Below, piece by piece: positions 1-40,000 of a stretch of DNA of 64,000 bases. Below the pieces are notes generated by a model. The model was not told the origin of the DNA and did not search any database. It was given only the letters and a program-made list of their open reading frames with translations. Source of the DNA: Saxidomus purpurata. Lineage: Eukaryota > Mollusca > Bivalvia > Venerida > Veneridae. Every line of letters begins with the position of its first letter. Position 1 is the first letter of the stretch. Where the stretch lies: NCBI GenBank assembly GCA_022818135.1, contig JAFMSR010000013.1, forward strand, positions 24,140,207 through 24,204,206, in the 5' to 3' direction. A program made the position numbers and the translations under genes.

Positions 1-1670
1 AGTCGCAAGGTTTTTGTAACATATTCACTTTTTCGTGATTATGCAAAAACCTGCAACAGCTGGCAGATGTGTCATATGTATTTAAAATGCAAAATAAGGG
101 AAGTGTTGCTATTTTGGTTAAAACTTTATAATAAATTGTGTTTATTTATTTTCAGCCAAGTTTATGTCATTTTTCAACATATCATGTCAGATACACAGGA
201 AGAAGCAAGTCAACAAATTGCTACATTCATACGCTCTAAGAACACTTGCATGACTCGTTCTCTCCGCAAACATCAACACCGAAGATTAATTGGAGAGATG
301 TTTCACATATATATTAGTAACCTTCAGTCATTTCCAGTGGAGAAGTGACCAGTGATCAGTTGGTCAAACACTTTGATTTCAGTTTTCCAAAATTATGTAT
401 CAAAACTGTGATAGGCTGGTGAAAATCAAATATGGCTAATCAAAACTACATGTATAATAATTGGTCTGAAAAAAGCCTAGTGTGATATTTAGTGGTTAAA
501 GGTGCACATTTTACTGCCAGTGTTGCTACTGGTTCTCTTGTTAATGCTACACTAGGCCTTAAGGATGGGCAAAATGGCATAAGAACCTTCCCGAAAAACT
601 GCCTCCTGACAATTCATGAAATAACTTTTAGGCTTAAAACATAAATCAGTAAATGCTAAGTACTATTTAAGGGAAGAGATGGAATGTACACTTAAGAAGG
701 AATAGAATTGAAAGCACAGACAGACTCCTGTAAAGATGGTACATGCACTTATCTGCAATAATGTGGAATGTGCTGTCTGGATAGGTACAAACTCTACATA
801 AAGTTTCTCTTGTCAGGGGTTATAATACTGGAGTAAAGGACAGTGGATTTTAAAGTTGTGTGTTGTGCAATGTGCAAAATATTTCCTTCTTTCATCTTTT
901 ATTTGTATGTTTACATCATCTGTTAGCAAAATGAGTCAGTGGTCACCAGAATGAAGAATCTGACTTCTTAAGGTAGCCTGTATTTATATATTCGCACTGG
1001 CCTTACTTACGTTAAATACACCAGTATGAATCAGACACCTGACTTAAATGACCATATATGGTGTTTACCTATGCTGCCTGCTAAAGACAGTTCCTACTGT
1101 ACCAATCTTCTATGCAAGTAACAGGCTCAGTTGCATTTTAAACAGGTCTCAGGCAAAATATAACCTCTGGTACACTTATCTGTCAATGGTGCAGGAATGA
1201 AGTTGGGTTATAAAGGAATTTTAATACTATGTTGGTAACAATTCTAAACTGTACCTCTTTTGTGATTCTGCCAAACTGGATTGGAAATTAAACAATCAAC
1301 AAAATGTAGTCCTATTTTTTGTGGGGAATGTGTGTAGCTTAATTTTCAAATACAACTTTACAAGAAGGAAGCAGTTACCAACAAAATATTGCTGTTTTTT
1401 CTCCTTCACAGTCTGTCAAAAATAACCTGTGTATAAAGACTACCTCTAATGTCTATAAAGCTGGGCTTTGTTTACAATGTGATATTTTTTCACACAGCAT
1501 TTTCTAATAAAGATGGAATACACTCTCTTCATGAAAATTGCTTAGACTCCGTACCTAACATTAACAACATCTAAGCAGAACGGGAAGTTTCAGCTAATAT
1601 CAGCACATTTTCTGTATCATTAGATCATTTCACTAAGGTTGAATATACTAACACAATCAGCTTAACTCAC
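1..1670. other. KIF5 intron sequence, no exon seen
   Basis: No reading frame in this stretch matches the kinesin tail, and the exon ending at 1671 is spliced onward to something upstream. I see AT-rich intron without a clear repeat. Confidence 0.6.
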
Positions 1671-28203
<26,533 letters not shown>

Positions 28204-30249
28204 CGTGCTAAACACGTAGGAAAGATAATCAACTGCTAATAAATGTAAAAACAGTTCAATTCACAATCAGACAATATTTGCCTAGAGTGTCCTTGTGTCA
28301 ACTTTCCATCTTCGTTGATAATTTACAGTCCAGATGCTTTTGTAGAAAAAAAATATCACTTTCTTTTTAATTAAGGTTGCAATCCTGTTAAAAAGATGTT
28401 AAATTAATTCATCGATTCATGTAACTTTTAAGAAACATTTAAAGGGCCATCAAAATCGACAAATGGAAGAGATCATCATCAAGTATTCTGCCTCCTGTCC
28501 TCCATTAGCAAAACTGCATTCTGGGATGTGACGTCATATCTCATTATGAATTTCTGCCGTGCTAACAAGATTTTACGGACCTCCTGGCATTGTACAGTCG
28601 TCGAGTAACCTGTGAATATATTTTGAAATTTAGCCAATTGTTTCTGAAAAGAAGATTATAAAGATTTTCTTGTATAAGTTTTTATGCAAAAATGTTAAAC
28701 AAATGGTGCAAGGCAGAAATGTCTCTGTGCAAGGTGAGATCCGAGGGACAAAACTCTAAAACTGGTAGACTCTATTTTAGTTCTTTGGAACCACTAATTA
28801 CTACTGCAGTACATACCAAATTCCTTAGCTGTATGTCTTGTGTTTAAGAACAGAACAACCTGTGGAATATAGATCTATCCAGAGCTTCTCCTGTAGATCT
28901 AGAGCTAGACCCTATTAAATGTTTACCATTAGAGCAAAATCAAATGACATCCTATTAAGCGCGGCGGGCATTTAAAGAAAATATGGTGTATTCATGTTAT
29001 GTTTCATGTTCATTCGTTATGTGGCTGACACTTATCGTTTCATGTCATTTTATCATATTGGTTAGAAATGTCAGCATTTTTTTAGATATTCGAGTTGTAG
29101 CGCTTTGCAGAGGCAACGGATTTCAGTTAGAGGACTGACCTACCGACAAAGAAACTGTTATTAAACTTTTGTTATAAATTATGGACGTATTGAGATTTCT
29201 CATACGAAAAATACATAAGTACAAACAGAAACAAAGTTGTTCTAATTGAAACATAAACAGAAAAGTTCAAACGGAGTTGTTAATATTTCTATGTAACAAT
29301 ACATACATTTCTATGACGGAGCATAAAATCTGGTGGAGAATCCGGGTATAGGCCTAACGATAGGCGTTCGGACTATCACGATCTTAAGCGAGATTAACAA
29401 TATTCCCGTGTAGAAGGATCACCTCTTATCAACCGAAAAGGGCTAAATTCAAAGTGCATGTGGACTGATACATTTCCCGACATTGTCGTACGCTGACTAC
29501 AACGTGCAATAGTTGTGAAAGGACTGGGTAATTCGCACGGGTGTAAAAAATGGATATAGATATCAAAGAAGTACTCGTTCGGAACAAACCAGCGCGACAT
29601 GGACAGATGGAAACAGAAACCAAATAAGTAAAACTGAGGCTTTTATTAAAAAATCATGTGAAGAATCTTAAGTGCAGGTTAGATAGTTTTTTTATATAAA
29701 TTACCTACACTAAACTCGTATTATTGCTGAATATGTATTCGACTGTCAGGCATTATTTATATGAAAATAGGGCATGCTTTTTACTCCCATATTTTATAAG
29801 GAGCAGAACGTGTTGAAATGCGGATGGGGCTAAATGGAAAGTACATGAGAATCAATGTTGAATGGTACAGACTTCCCGACATTATCATACTGGCCACCAA
29901 GTTCAACATGTTGCCCTTATTGTTAGTTATTGTAATTTCCAAATTTGATCAGCTTTAAGGTTACGCCTGAGAAAAGCTGAAATTTCATTCAACAAAACTT
30001 CAAACATTTTTGTCTACGATAGTTAATTATGCTTTAGAAGTTTTTCTTCTGCATTGCATTAACAGTTGAATACACCATTTGCTTGTCTATCTACCTTTTC
30101 TGCCAATGTTTGATGTTAGAGTTGTGAGGAATGCACAGATAGATGGTGATAAAACATTTGGCCCGGACAGGGCATTAGTAGCTCGTAGATTCCAGAGTCG
30201 CCACACAACTCTAATGAAACAACACTACATGAAGTATATAACTGCCCCT

Positions 30250-30420
30250 TTTAGCTCACCTGCATGGCACAAAGTGACAGAGTGAGCTTTCATGACCGCT
30301 GACCGACCGTCCGTCCATCGACAATTTTCTACAAACAACATCACCTCTGAAACGACTGGTTCAACGTGTTAAGTTTTACAAACCGATTTCAAACTTACCT
30401 GGAATGATTTTAATCTTGAA
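30250..30420 (-). repeat. Reversed fragment of the hairpin-ended element family
   Basis: TTTAGCTCACCTGCATGGCA and GACCGTCCGTCCATCG are the reverse complement of the GGACGGAC-plus-terminal-hairpin end seen in other copies. Only this end is recognisable. Confidence 0.65.
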
Positions 30421-31681
30421 GCTAGATAGATAGATACACGAATAGCCTTATTTCTGATAAAGTGACCTACTTTCATGTTTGAGAAGCTACAGGATCATAT
30501 ATGCAGTTTTGTAAAACGAGTGACGATGTTTTTCATCGCACCCATTTCAAATGATGACATTGAACTTGATGTATTTTGCCTCTGTTCACACAATGAACGG
30601 AATGGACCATACCTATCCTTCATTTTGCAATGTTTTTTTCAATGTTGACTTTCTTTAAGGAGTTTGAAGCTGTTGTGCATACATTATACAGCTTTCACTT
30701 ATGAATCAGAAAGTGCAGTTGTTCCCAGTTGAGCCATTTAGGGCCTTCTAGTTGAAACTCTTCCTCTCCACAACTGCATCTAGCATTGCAGTATAGTAAA
30801 GCTTATCAATTTCTTACTTTGATTTTTGCTCAATATAATATACATTTAAAGTGTTGTATTCTTGTCCACACTTTCTTGGCAACCACTGCGTGGAATTCAA
30901 CATTTCATCAATAATATCAGGACATTATTCAGGCCTTCTGTAGACTGTTTTCATAAATGTTGTACCTGAAGAGCTTATAAATAATGCCTGTTAACTTCAA
31001 AGGCACAATCTGTGGTATCAAGCCAAGCACAGCTGTTTAAGACCATGGACCAAAGCCAACCGCTGTGCCAACTGATGCTATAGGTCACAAACCTGTTTAA
31101 ACAATGAGAACAGCCTATGGTAACCCCAGAGTTGTTAGAAACTCTGACACCCTGTGAACAAGGTCAGCCTATTCAAAATATAACACTACTGTTTGTTTGA
31201 ACAACATTAATTTTGTACTTGGAGCTCTCCATGTGCAACAGCATGTTGAAAGTTATGTGATCAGCCAAGGGAAACCACTGTACATCTAAAAAGTTCCAGA
31301 ATGTTATAGCCACGTGTTACCATACTTGAAGCAAGCTGATGCATTATATGCAGACGTACTGCTTTGTAAAGAAAGGTCCCTACCAAGCTCTGTTGTGTTT
31401 ACACACTCTTAACAAACACTTGCACCTGTTGCTTAGCAACTGAAAACAATCTTCAATGGAGAAAGAAGCAGTAAAACATGTACCAGTACTTTATAATAAT
31501 TTATTAAAAATGTGACTACAATAAAAATCATAAAAGGTTTCCTGTATCAAACTTGAAACATCTATAAAGATGAAGAATACCCCTACGTTTCTGCTTTGAT
31601 AAATGTATATTGACAAATAATGTTCTTTATATACATGAAAGGGTAACGGTAACATCCTGGATAATGAACACCACAGTCATG

Positions 31682-31935
31682 GATCTTGTTGTTGTTGTAT
31701 GTGTTTAACACCAGTTCCAACCGTACTTTGGTCATTTTAACAGGCCGGCAGTTTACCTAACCATCGTTCCTGCGAAGAACCAGTACTAGACTCCTATCCT
31801 CAGTAAGAAACTGTCAACTTTCTCATATAAAGAGTCATGGTTGGTAACACAGCTTGAACCCATGACCTTCAATCTTTGTGAGGTTACAGTGGTTTCAAGT
31901 CAGCGACTCTAACCACTCAGCCACAGAGGCGGACT
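31682..31935 (-). mobile_element. tRNA-derived SINE, near full length
   Basis: On the minus strand it begins with a tRNA-like head: TGTGGCTGAGTGGTTAGAG is an A box and GGTCATGGGTTCAAGC a B box. A ~150-bp body follows, and it ends in an AACAACAACAAG simple tail. This is the usual SINE build (RNA polymerase III head, body, simple tail). Confidence 0.82.
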
Positions 31936-33718
31936 ATGGACCTTGTCTCTTTTAATTATTTTATTGAACAATCATGCATGTTTCACTGAATTATGAAAAC
32001 ATGACACAATTGATGGTATTTGCCACAACAGGAAGGAGAATGACAAAGTGATTCCTATACACCCCTTCTGTGAAGAGGAGGAAAATTAATTGCATTGATA
32101 ATTGTCAAATTTATGCATTGGATCACTAAACAATACTACTCTAGTGTACATGTACATGTTTGAAGCACTTACAAGCTATTATAAAGAATGTCTTATGCCT
32201 ATCTATCATAACAAGGGTTATAACAATCATACAGGCAAAGAATATGTGTGATGAAAAAACAAATCTGTAGATTTTTGTGATTAAATTTGTACAAATCAAT
32301 ATATGGCCCCCTCCCAAAATAAACTGGAATATTTGACACCCCCCAAAAATTGAAATTTGGGGGTTTTCGTTTTTACAGAACTTAAATGCTTATATTGTTA
32401 AGATACGATTTTATACTTATACAATGTTTAATACAAATTTACAACATAGATATTCCACACAATTTTGCAATAAAATACATTTCAAGTACTCGGTAGGAAG
32501 TGCAATCATTATCAAAAATATAGAATTTTACAATATCTATGATAATTTTTACAAGACAGAAAAAATAGTTCCAAATGTTACTAACACGTGTGCTGTAAAT
32601 CTCCCATATATAATGCACACTGCCTGACTTAAAACATTTTTAATTGCCTATTACAATGATTTATGAGTAAACAAACTGGAGAAACAATTATACTAGTTAA
32701 GTCAAATAGGACACAATTACCTTGCCATTTTATGACTACACCTGCAATAAACATGTTTCCCTATAAATATAATTCAAAACACTTTTTTCTGCATAATCGT
32801 GTTACTGAACGCACCTTGGATGCCATTTTACAGTCTTTTTTTAAAAATAAACTTAAGTTAAATACCATATTTCTTCATGAGTACATTAAATGAACATCAT
32901 AATTCTACCATGTGTTTATCAAGTACAGTTTATCACAGATATACAATATTTTGGTATAATTTATCTGACTGAAGGAGATCATTTCAGCTCGTTTCTTTGG
33001 GTTTTTTCTTCACCGGTATTAACATCTCTTACAAGAGTAACTGTGAGCTATACAACTGGGAGATGGGAAATCTTTCATCCTGCTGCATGAAGAGAAGCCA
33101 CATGAATTGTTACTATTGCAGAAGTTACAAATGCTATAATTTTACTCAGATTTACTGTGATGGATAAGTGAGCAGTATGGTTTCAGGTGTGAATTCAGGG
33201 ATGGGGAATGTTTGGGCAATATAAATATTTACAGCATTAAGCAGGTACCTGTATAATCCAGGTGACTGCTCAAAGGGGTTCAAGTTAACAGGTGGGCTTT
33301 GTGAATGGCAAAATTCAAAGAAAAAAGACAAAAGTTACCCAATTTCAAGGTAACTAAAAATTGGACCATACAATAAGTAAAATCAATCAATAAAAGTCAA
33401 TGGCACACATATCCTTAATTGCTATTAAAAATCTAAACTGTCAGCATTTCGAGCAAACTATACGAGTTAAAATGTTAGCAGATACAACTAAAGCTGTCAA
33501 TAAGGACATTATAGCTCTTATTTAAGATGATAATATTTTCCAAAGCTCATTGCAACTACACAATCAACTATCAAGCTCTAATTTAAATGATGCAAGTGCA
33601 ATATATACACATCTTGTCTAACTCCCAAGGTTGCAGAACTCTGGCATGTAATGCCTCAAACGACCCTCACAAAATATGGCATGTACATCTATATTGCATG
33701 CTGATCTTGTGTGTGAAG

Positions 33719-33724
33719 TTTTAT
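33719..33724 (-). terminator. CROT: Candidate CROT poly(A) signal
   Basis: AATAAA on the minus strand about 190 bp past the CROT stop codon. Motif only. Confidence 0.4.
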
Positions 33725-33911
33725 TTGCATCCTTTTAGAACTTTGGAGGTAATTCTTGTCCAATTCATTGTGCAAAAAGACTGCCCATATTATCGCATAT
33801 TGTATTTGTATGCTTGGATATGAAAAAAATACACCCCTATATCACAGAATTTTGTAAAATTATACAGCTGTTACATTAAAATCTGATAAACAATGTCTGT
33901 GCATAAGTTAT

Positions 33912-34044
33912 TTAGAGTCTTGCAAGTTTTGCTGTTTCCTCCAAGAGTTCACCAGTCTCCAGGAGACAATCTGTTATGGCTGAGCTAAACTGTACTGCAT
34001 CTGTCTGACTACAAGATTTCCATGATGACACAAATATAGAAATA
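33912..34044 (-). CDS. CROT: CROT last exon with PTS1-like C-terminus
   Basis: Codes for ISIFVSSWKSCSQTDAVQFS through EETAKLARL and a TAA stop. SxWKSC is the conserved late block. The ARL end fits the peroxisomal PTS1 pattern (human CROT ends AHL). Confidence 0.94.
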
Positions 34045-37000
34045 CTGAAATGTATAACAAAAAGAATGTCTGTGTAACAAGTTATATAATTACAATGATA
34101 AAATTGTATAGTGTGTTTTATTACCTTCGAAAGAAATCTGCAGCCTTTTGACTGGTTATCAGTTACAAGAGAGGTAATACACATCTAAAATTTCCCTTCT
34201 TTATATCCTACATGAGACATGACTGGATGTGCATTTAAGTTCATCAACATGCAAAGAAACCATTAGCCTTTATTTTTCTCTAACCGATCTACAAAATTTT
34301 AATCATTAAAAACTACAAAATGTTTTTCAGAAAAAAGTATGCCTCCCATCCCTATGACCTTGGAGCTAGTGACCCTAAATTATAAAATGCACAACTAAAT
34401 TTTATACTGATGATTTATACAAAGTTTTATGAAAATCCAGTAAGGGATTTTGGAGAAGAAAGGCGGACAAGATTTTTTGCTTTTAGGTCCCTGTGACCTT
34501 GACCTTTGAGCTAGTGACCCCAACTATGCACAACTAGATTTCATACTGATGTTTCCTGCAAAGCTTCATTAAAATCATGTAAAGGGTACAAAAGGAGCTG
34601 TCTAGACAAACACAGTACTAAAATATCATGAGCTGATTTCCAACACTGGGACCATGACCTTTGTCAAGAGTGATGTCAAAGCCAGTTAGAGAATATGCAC
34701 TTGTCAAAAGTGACCATCATTATGAAGTTTGAATAACATACATGTACATCATGTTTTGTAAACTTTTCAAAATGAAGGAGGTCACCAAAACCAGATGATA
34801 GTTTGAAATAATGTATAACAAAATGGTTTTGGAATTACTGTCTGGAAACCATTTTAAACATGAAGGTGTTTGTGGGCTTTGTTGGAGTAACCTCAGACTT
34901 ACCTGAGTTCATCCAAATGTAAAAATCAACCAGAACGTGAAGTTTGTATATTTTGATTTGAAGGACGAACTACTCAGTCTTGGGACTGACAGACATGAAA
35001 AAACAATGCATGTATATGTCTTCTTTTATGGATGGAGAAAGATATAGTTAATAGTTATATGTTCAAATACCAAACAACTTTAATTTATCTATATTTTTTA
35101 AGGTATTGGAGCAGAATTTACAGCTGACGACTTTACCTCTTCTGCTCGATTCTATAGAAAGAACCATAACCATGTTCAACCATTGGTACAACTCCGCCAT
35201 ACACCGGGGTGTATCCTACAAAACTCGTCGACAAAACGTAATTTCCACCTCCTCCACTGAAAACAGATGAACAAAGAATAGCTGCACAGCAGATGAATCA
35301 ACACTTCTTAGCAAACTGCTCTTGTTTCTTTTTCTGGTACTGCAATAGCTAATCAGAAGTTATGTATTACAACAGTTACTGTGGAAGTTCTGGCAAACCA
35401 CAGAAACTGGTATGTACATTGCCTTTAAATTATAGACTTACTGAAATAATTTTATTAACAGCATTCATTAATATATTTTTCTGAGATCCAAAACTTTCTT
35501 AACTCGTGCCCTCCGGTTGGAAATTGATTTTACCTTTGCAGCAAGGGCAGATAATCAGTCTGCAAATTTTAGTCTGACCATCATTTACCCCGTTTGCTGT
35601 TCAGTTAGTAAAATTAACAATTAATGGTACGGTCCCAATTGAAAGATGGACAAGTCCATTGCAGGAATTTTTCAAGGTCAGGGTTAAACTTATGTTAGGA
35701 GCTTATGTTTAATTTTCTTTCATTATGGCTAAATATCTCCGTTACCTCTTAGTGTAAGATGGATCGGTGTATATTTGTGGCATAGGCAGGCCAGCTTCAA
35801 GGGCGAGAATCTGCAGCCCAAATAAATGGCGGTCACAACCTGAAGTGAAAACAAAATGTTATCAACAGAAAGGATACCAACATTCTGACATATTTGTTTC
35901 TATGGAGATGGCTATGAATTCAATTATAAATACATGTAGTCAATTTTACAGTTCATTCTTGCATTTTTGTCACCAAAAACAAAACATTAAACTGGCAGTT
36001 GTGGCACAATAACTCATTTTGTAACACCTTTGATGGAATGTCTCTTTAAAAGTTCTGTGTCTAGCAGAATCACTTCATGTCCATGGCCAGTGACTGGTAT
36101 AATTATCCTCCTTTGTTGTTTATAATCTCACTCAACAGATTGGTATTGCCAAACAAAGCACCAAGGATGATACACTACCTTATTGCTAATTAACCAATCA
36201 GAATAACTCACAGACATTTGTATCATAATGATTGACACCTGTTTCTTCAATCCATTCTTATTTGATTTCGTCACATCAATATGCAATACATTTTTTATAG
36301 ATTACATTACTGGTAATGACCTAACTAAAATTCAACTAAAATCTGATTCCTGTCTTTTTTGGCATTTATTTTCTCAACATAAAAGATGTTTCTAGTTTTC
36401 TAGAGCCTACCGTGGTTTTCTGTTGCCTCTGCCATTAGTCTATTGTGTTTCTCTGCCGCCACATGGTACAAGGCGATTTTACTTCTGCTCTGTAAAAAAC
36501 ATAAACAAAAACCGTTCTGTTTTATAATGACTTATAAACAGGATCTGAACTGACCTTTGACCTGCTGGGATTGTCAAACAGCTATATATAAAAGGAGCAT
36601 TTTCATACTAAAGCAGAAGCGAAAAGACAATCATGGTATTTATACATTCAATGTCAAAGAAAGACAACTAAATATATCCTACTTTCGAAATCATTATTGT
36701 TTCCTCTATAGTCATTATTTCATTAAATACTTTCTTACCGGTACAATGTCATGGTGCAATTATTATTTTTGTTTTTGTTTTTTTGTTCATGGTGCATTCA
36801 TATTTTTTTCCAAATATACCTTACAACTTTGCCACTAGTGGACTAACTTTGTATCTTATGATACAACTTGAAGCAAATAAAAATGTCACCTGATTACATC
36901 ACTATACAAGAAACCCAACTTATCACCTCTGATAAATATCTTAACATGATAGCACATGATCTGGCTACAGAAGGACACATAAAGAGAGAGAGAGGCTGTC

Positions 37001-40000
37001 TACAACAACACTTTGCATGTTTGAGCCCTGCTGGGGTCACAACAATAGCTCCTCATATGACACCAGTTCTGGTTTTTGCAGGAAGTGGACTCAAGAGTTA
37101 GTTGATAAGCTTCAAGTTTTCTTCACAATCCAGGTAAAATAAATTAGTATAAACTAAACTAACAATCAACTGTGATCAAACTCACATTCATATTTGGATT
37201 CAACATGGCTTTTGCCCATTCTATGGCTTCCGGGGAACAGGATCGTACAGTTTCTGTTCTTGCATGATAAAACTTTCTTGTTGTACCTGTCTGGTATGTA
37301 GGGGCGGGCCTGCAAGAAAAATACAATTTGCATATCAACCTTTTATTGGCTGCAAAAATCTCATATTCTAAACAGCTGTTACAGTAGTGGGGTACAAAAC
37401 TGTATGTTTGCTGCATGTGACAGAATGATACAACTTATCTAAGAGGGAATTAAATATACGAGACAAGATAATATTTATTGTATCCATATAGGCTAAAAAT
37501 CGGATGATGACATGCAAAATACATATTACAAAACATGCAGCAAACGAAGGTCACCAGAAGACTACTGTGATATCTGATCTTAGTTACTTATAAATGAGAT
37601 TTGTTCAAGTGTTTGGCACTTATTGCATGACAATCCTTAAACCGTAAGCGTTTTAACAGTAACATTTTGTGTTGGTTTTACTAATTATGTTAGGAAGAAA
37701 ACACTAACAAATATTTTAAATATAACGAGAAAGCATTTTGCGAAGAATCAATTTTAAATTTGTCCATCACAATTGTTACATAAAATGGAAGTTAATGCCA
37801 CATAAATACATCACAAAACAAAGTTAATGCCACATAAATACATCACAAAACAAAGTTAATGCCACATAAATACATCACAAAACTGATATGAGTATTTCAA
37901 TATTAAACTAAAAAATTGCTAATAGAACAACTACATGTACCATGCAAAAATAGAATATCAGTCAAGAACTTACTTGTTATAGAGTTTGTAGAATGCATAC
38001 TGAAGCATGAGCTGAACATGGGTGTCTGGGTGAAGCTTGAACTTTCGCAAAAATATTTTACCATAATTCGTAAATTGTAGTACATTACCTTGCAAGTTGC
38101 TTGCCTAAAAATGATTAAGAACATATCATTGGTACATGTTTTAACTCAGGAACCAACATGGTGTACTGGGACAAAGTTCTGAACTCTCGGCCTTCAGGTC
38201 CCAGGTTTAAATTCTGTAAAAGCCATCTGAAGGGAACAGCCACAATACATTTTGTACATTCTTTCAGTATATGTACCGCAGTTTTGGTCAGAAGACAGGC
38301 ATGTCGTCATATAGCATACTTCAAAAATATATTAATCTTCAAAATTGGTTTATAGTCAAGAATGATGCTGAAAACACAGTGGATGCTATAAAAACATCAG
38401 AAATTAGTTTTACCTACTTATTTCTCTTACTGACAGATACCAATTGAGACAAACATAACCGAAAGGGCGTTTTTTTAAAACATTTTGACTAGGATAGTCA
38501 AAAAAGATTTTTACTGATTTTCTCTATATCTAATGTGAATGAAATTGTTATACATATCGTTAGTTTTTGGTTATAACTATGGCAATGTCATCATTTTAGG
38601 ACCATGAATCACCGATTTATATTTCATTTAAAATCATGATGGTCACTTAGAACAGCCATCTTTAAACTAGCTCATCAGCAACTTAAAATACCAGCATAAT
38701 CACACATTTTTCTCCCTTTCTTGCAATTGAATTTCAAAGATTAGACAATTTTCTCAATACCTGTGTTATCAAGAAAGATTTGTCCAGTGTACAGTCATGT
38801 GTAGGCAACTTTTAGACTGATTTTATCCTTTCCTATAAAAATCAATTTCACCCCTTTTTGACCAGTACTTTTAACTCGTTAAAACACTTGACTTATAATT
38901 TGATTTTATATAAGACTATATATATCTTTAGATCAATACACATTCATGTAGCTGAAAACTAACTTTCACACAAAACCTAACTTTCACACAAAACCACTTA
39001 TTTTGTGATAACCAGTTTACGTACAATTTCAAATTCTAAACAAAACAACATTTAATACTTACAAGTTGATTGTAAACCTGCTTTGCTTGAATTATCCCCC
39101 TTTCTATGACATCATCAATTCTGAACACAAGTTCCTTTGGTGGATCTAACTGACGTATTTCTTTACTTCCCTGCAAAAATCATCATTATATTTTAAACAC
39201 CGAGCATACAACAAAGATATAACTGAAAATGATTCTTCTGCTCCCCCCTCTAAAAACGTTGACTCAATGAATATGTTTTGTTGATAAGGTGACATTAACT
39301 GTACTTAAAGCTCACTAGAGTTATGCATCATGAGAAACAGAATGGTTCAATGATTTATGCTTGTGTAGAAAGTTTGAAGGCAATGCAGCAAACATAAAAA
39401 TTTTATTTGGGACAGACTTGAGTGAAACAGGAGTGACTCCTATATCATTTCCCGTCCTCTAAACCTGTCTCATGAGGATATAAAAATATTAAACAAGACA
39501 CATGGCTTCTACTTTAATAAACTTTGATCCAGCTGAAAATCCTTTAAGGCATATCCAAGTCAAAGGCTGTAGAAAGAACTATAGAAAGATATAAACTTAC
39601 CAGCCATTTCCCCTTAGTTTTCAGAACTTTCAAGTCAACATAGTATGTACCTGCCACTAAAGTCATTGCGTCCATAGGGGAATGCTGAAATAAACCATTT
39701 GACAATATTTTGGTGCTTGTTTCACTCAATTTAAATAGTTTTTTAGGGCTACAGTACTGGCAGATTACTGGGGTACGTTTCATGGAATCTACAGAAAGGG
39801 AGATAAACCAATTAAGTATAAGTTGGTCATACCGGAGTAAATTCCCTTGAATAGCTTTTAAAATGGCCCCAAATATTGAATTTATGGAACTGGCACAAGA
39901 CTCAATAGTTATGAAGTGTCATTGAAATAGCTATTAATATTCTCCTGATGGAACAATCTTAATGAAAGGAAAATAACCCTCTTACTTGTGCTATCCAACA

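Larger units (their letters stand above)
28204..33911. other. Intergenic region between KIF5 5' end and CROT 3' end
   Basis: Contains the KIF5 promoter/5' UTR (immediately right of 28203), a diverged direct duplication of about 100 bp (29440-29530 and 29815-29920, both with CCCGACATT), a reversed hairpin-element fragment, one SINE, and the CROT 3' UTR. No frame resembles a known protein. The rest is AT-rich with nothing I can name. Confidence 0.6.

Noticed and set aside
29394..29623. Two overlapping minus-strand frames in the intergenic region
   Set aside because: They overlap a diverged direct duplication and show no conserved motif or splice-compatible neighbours.
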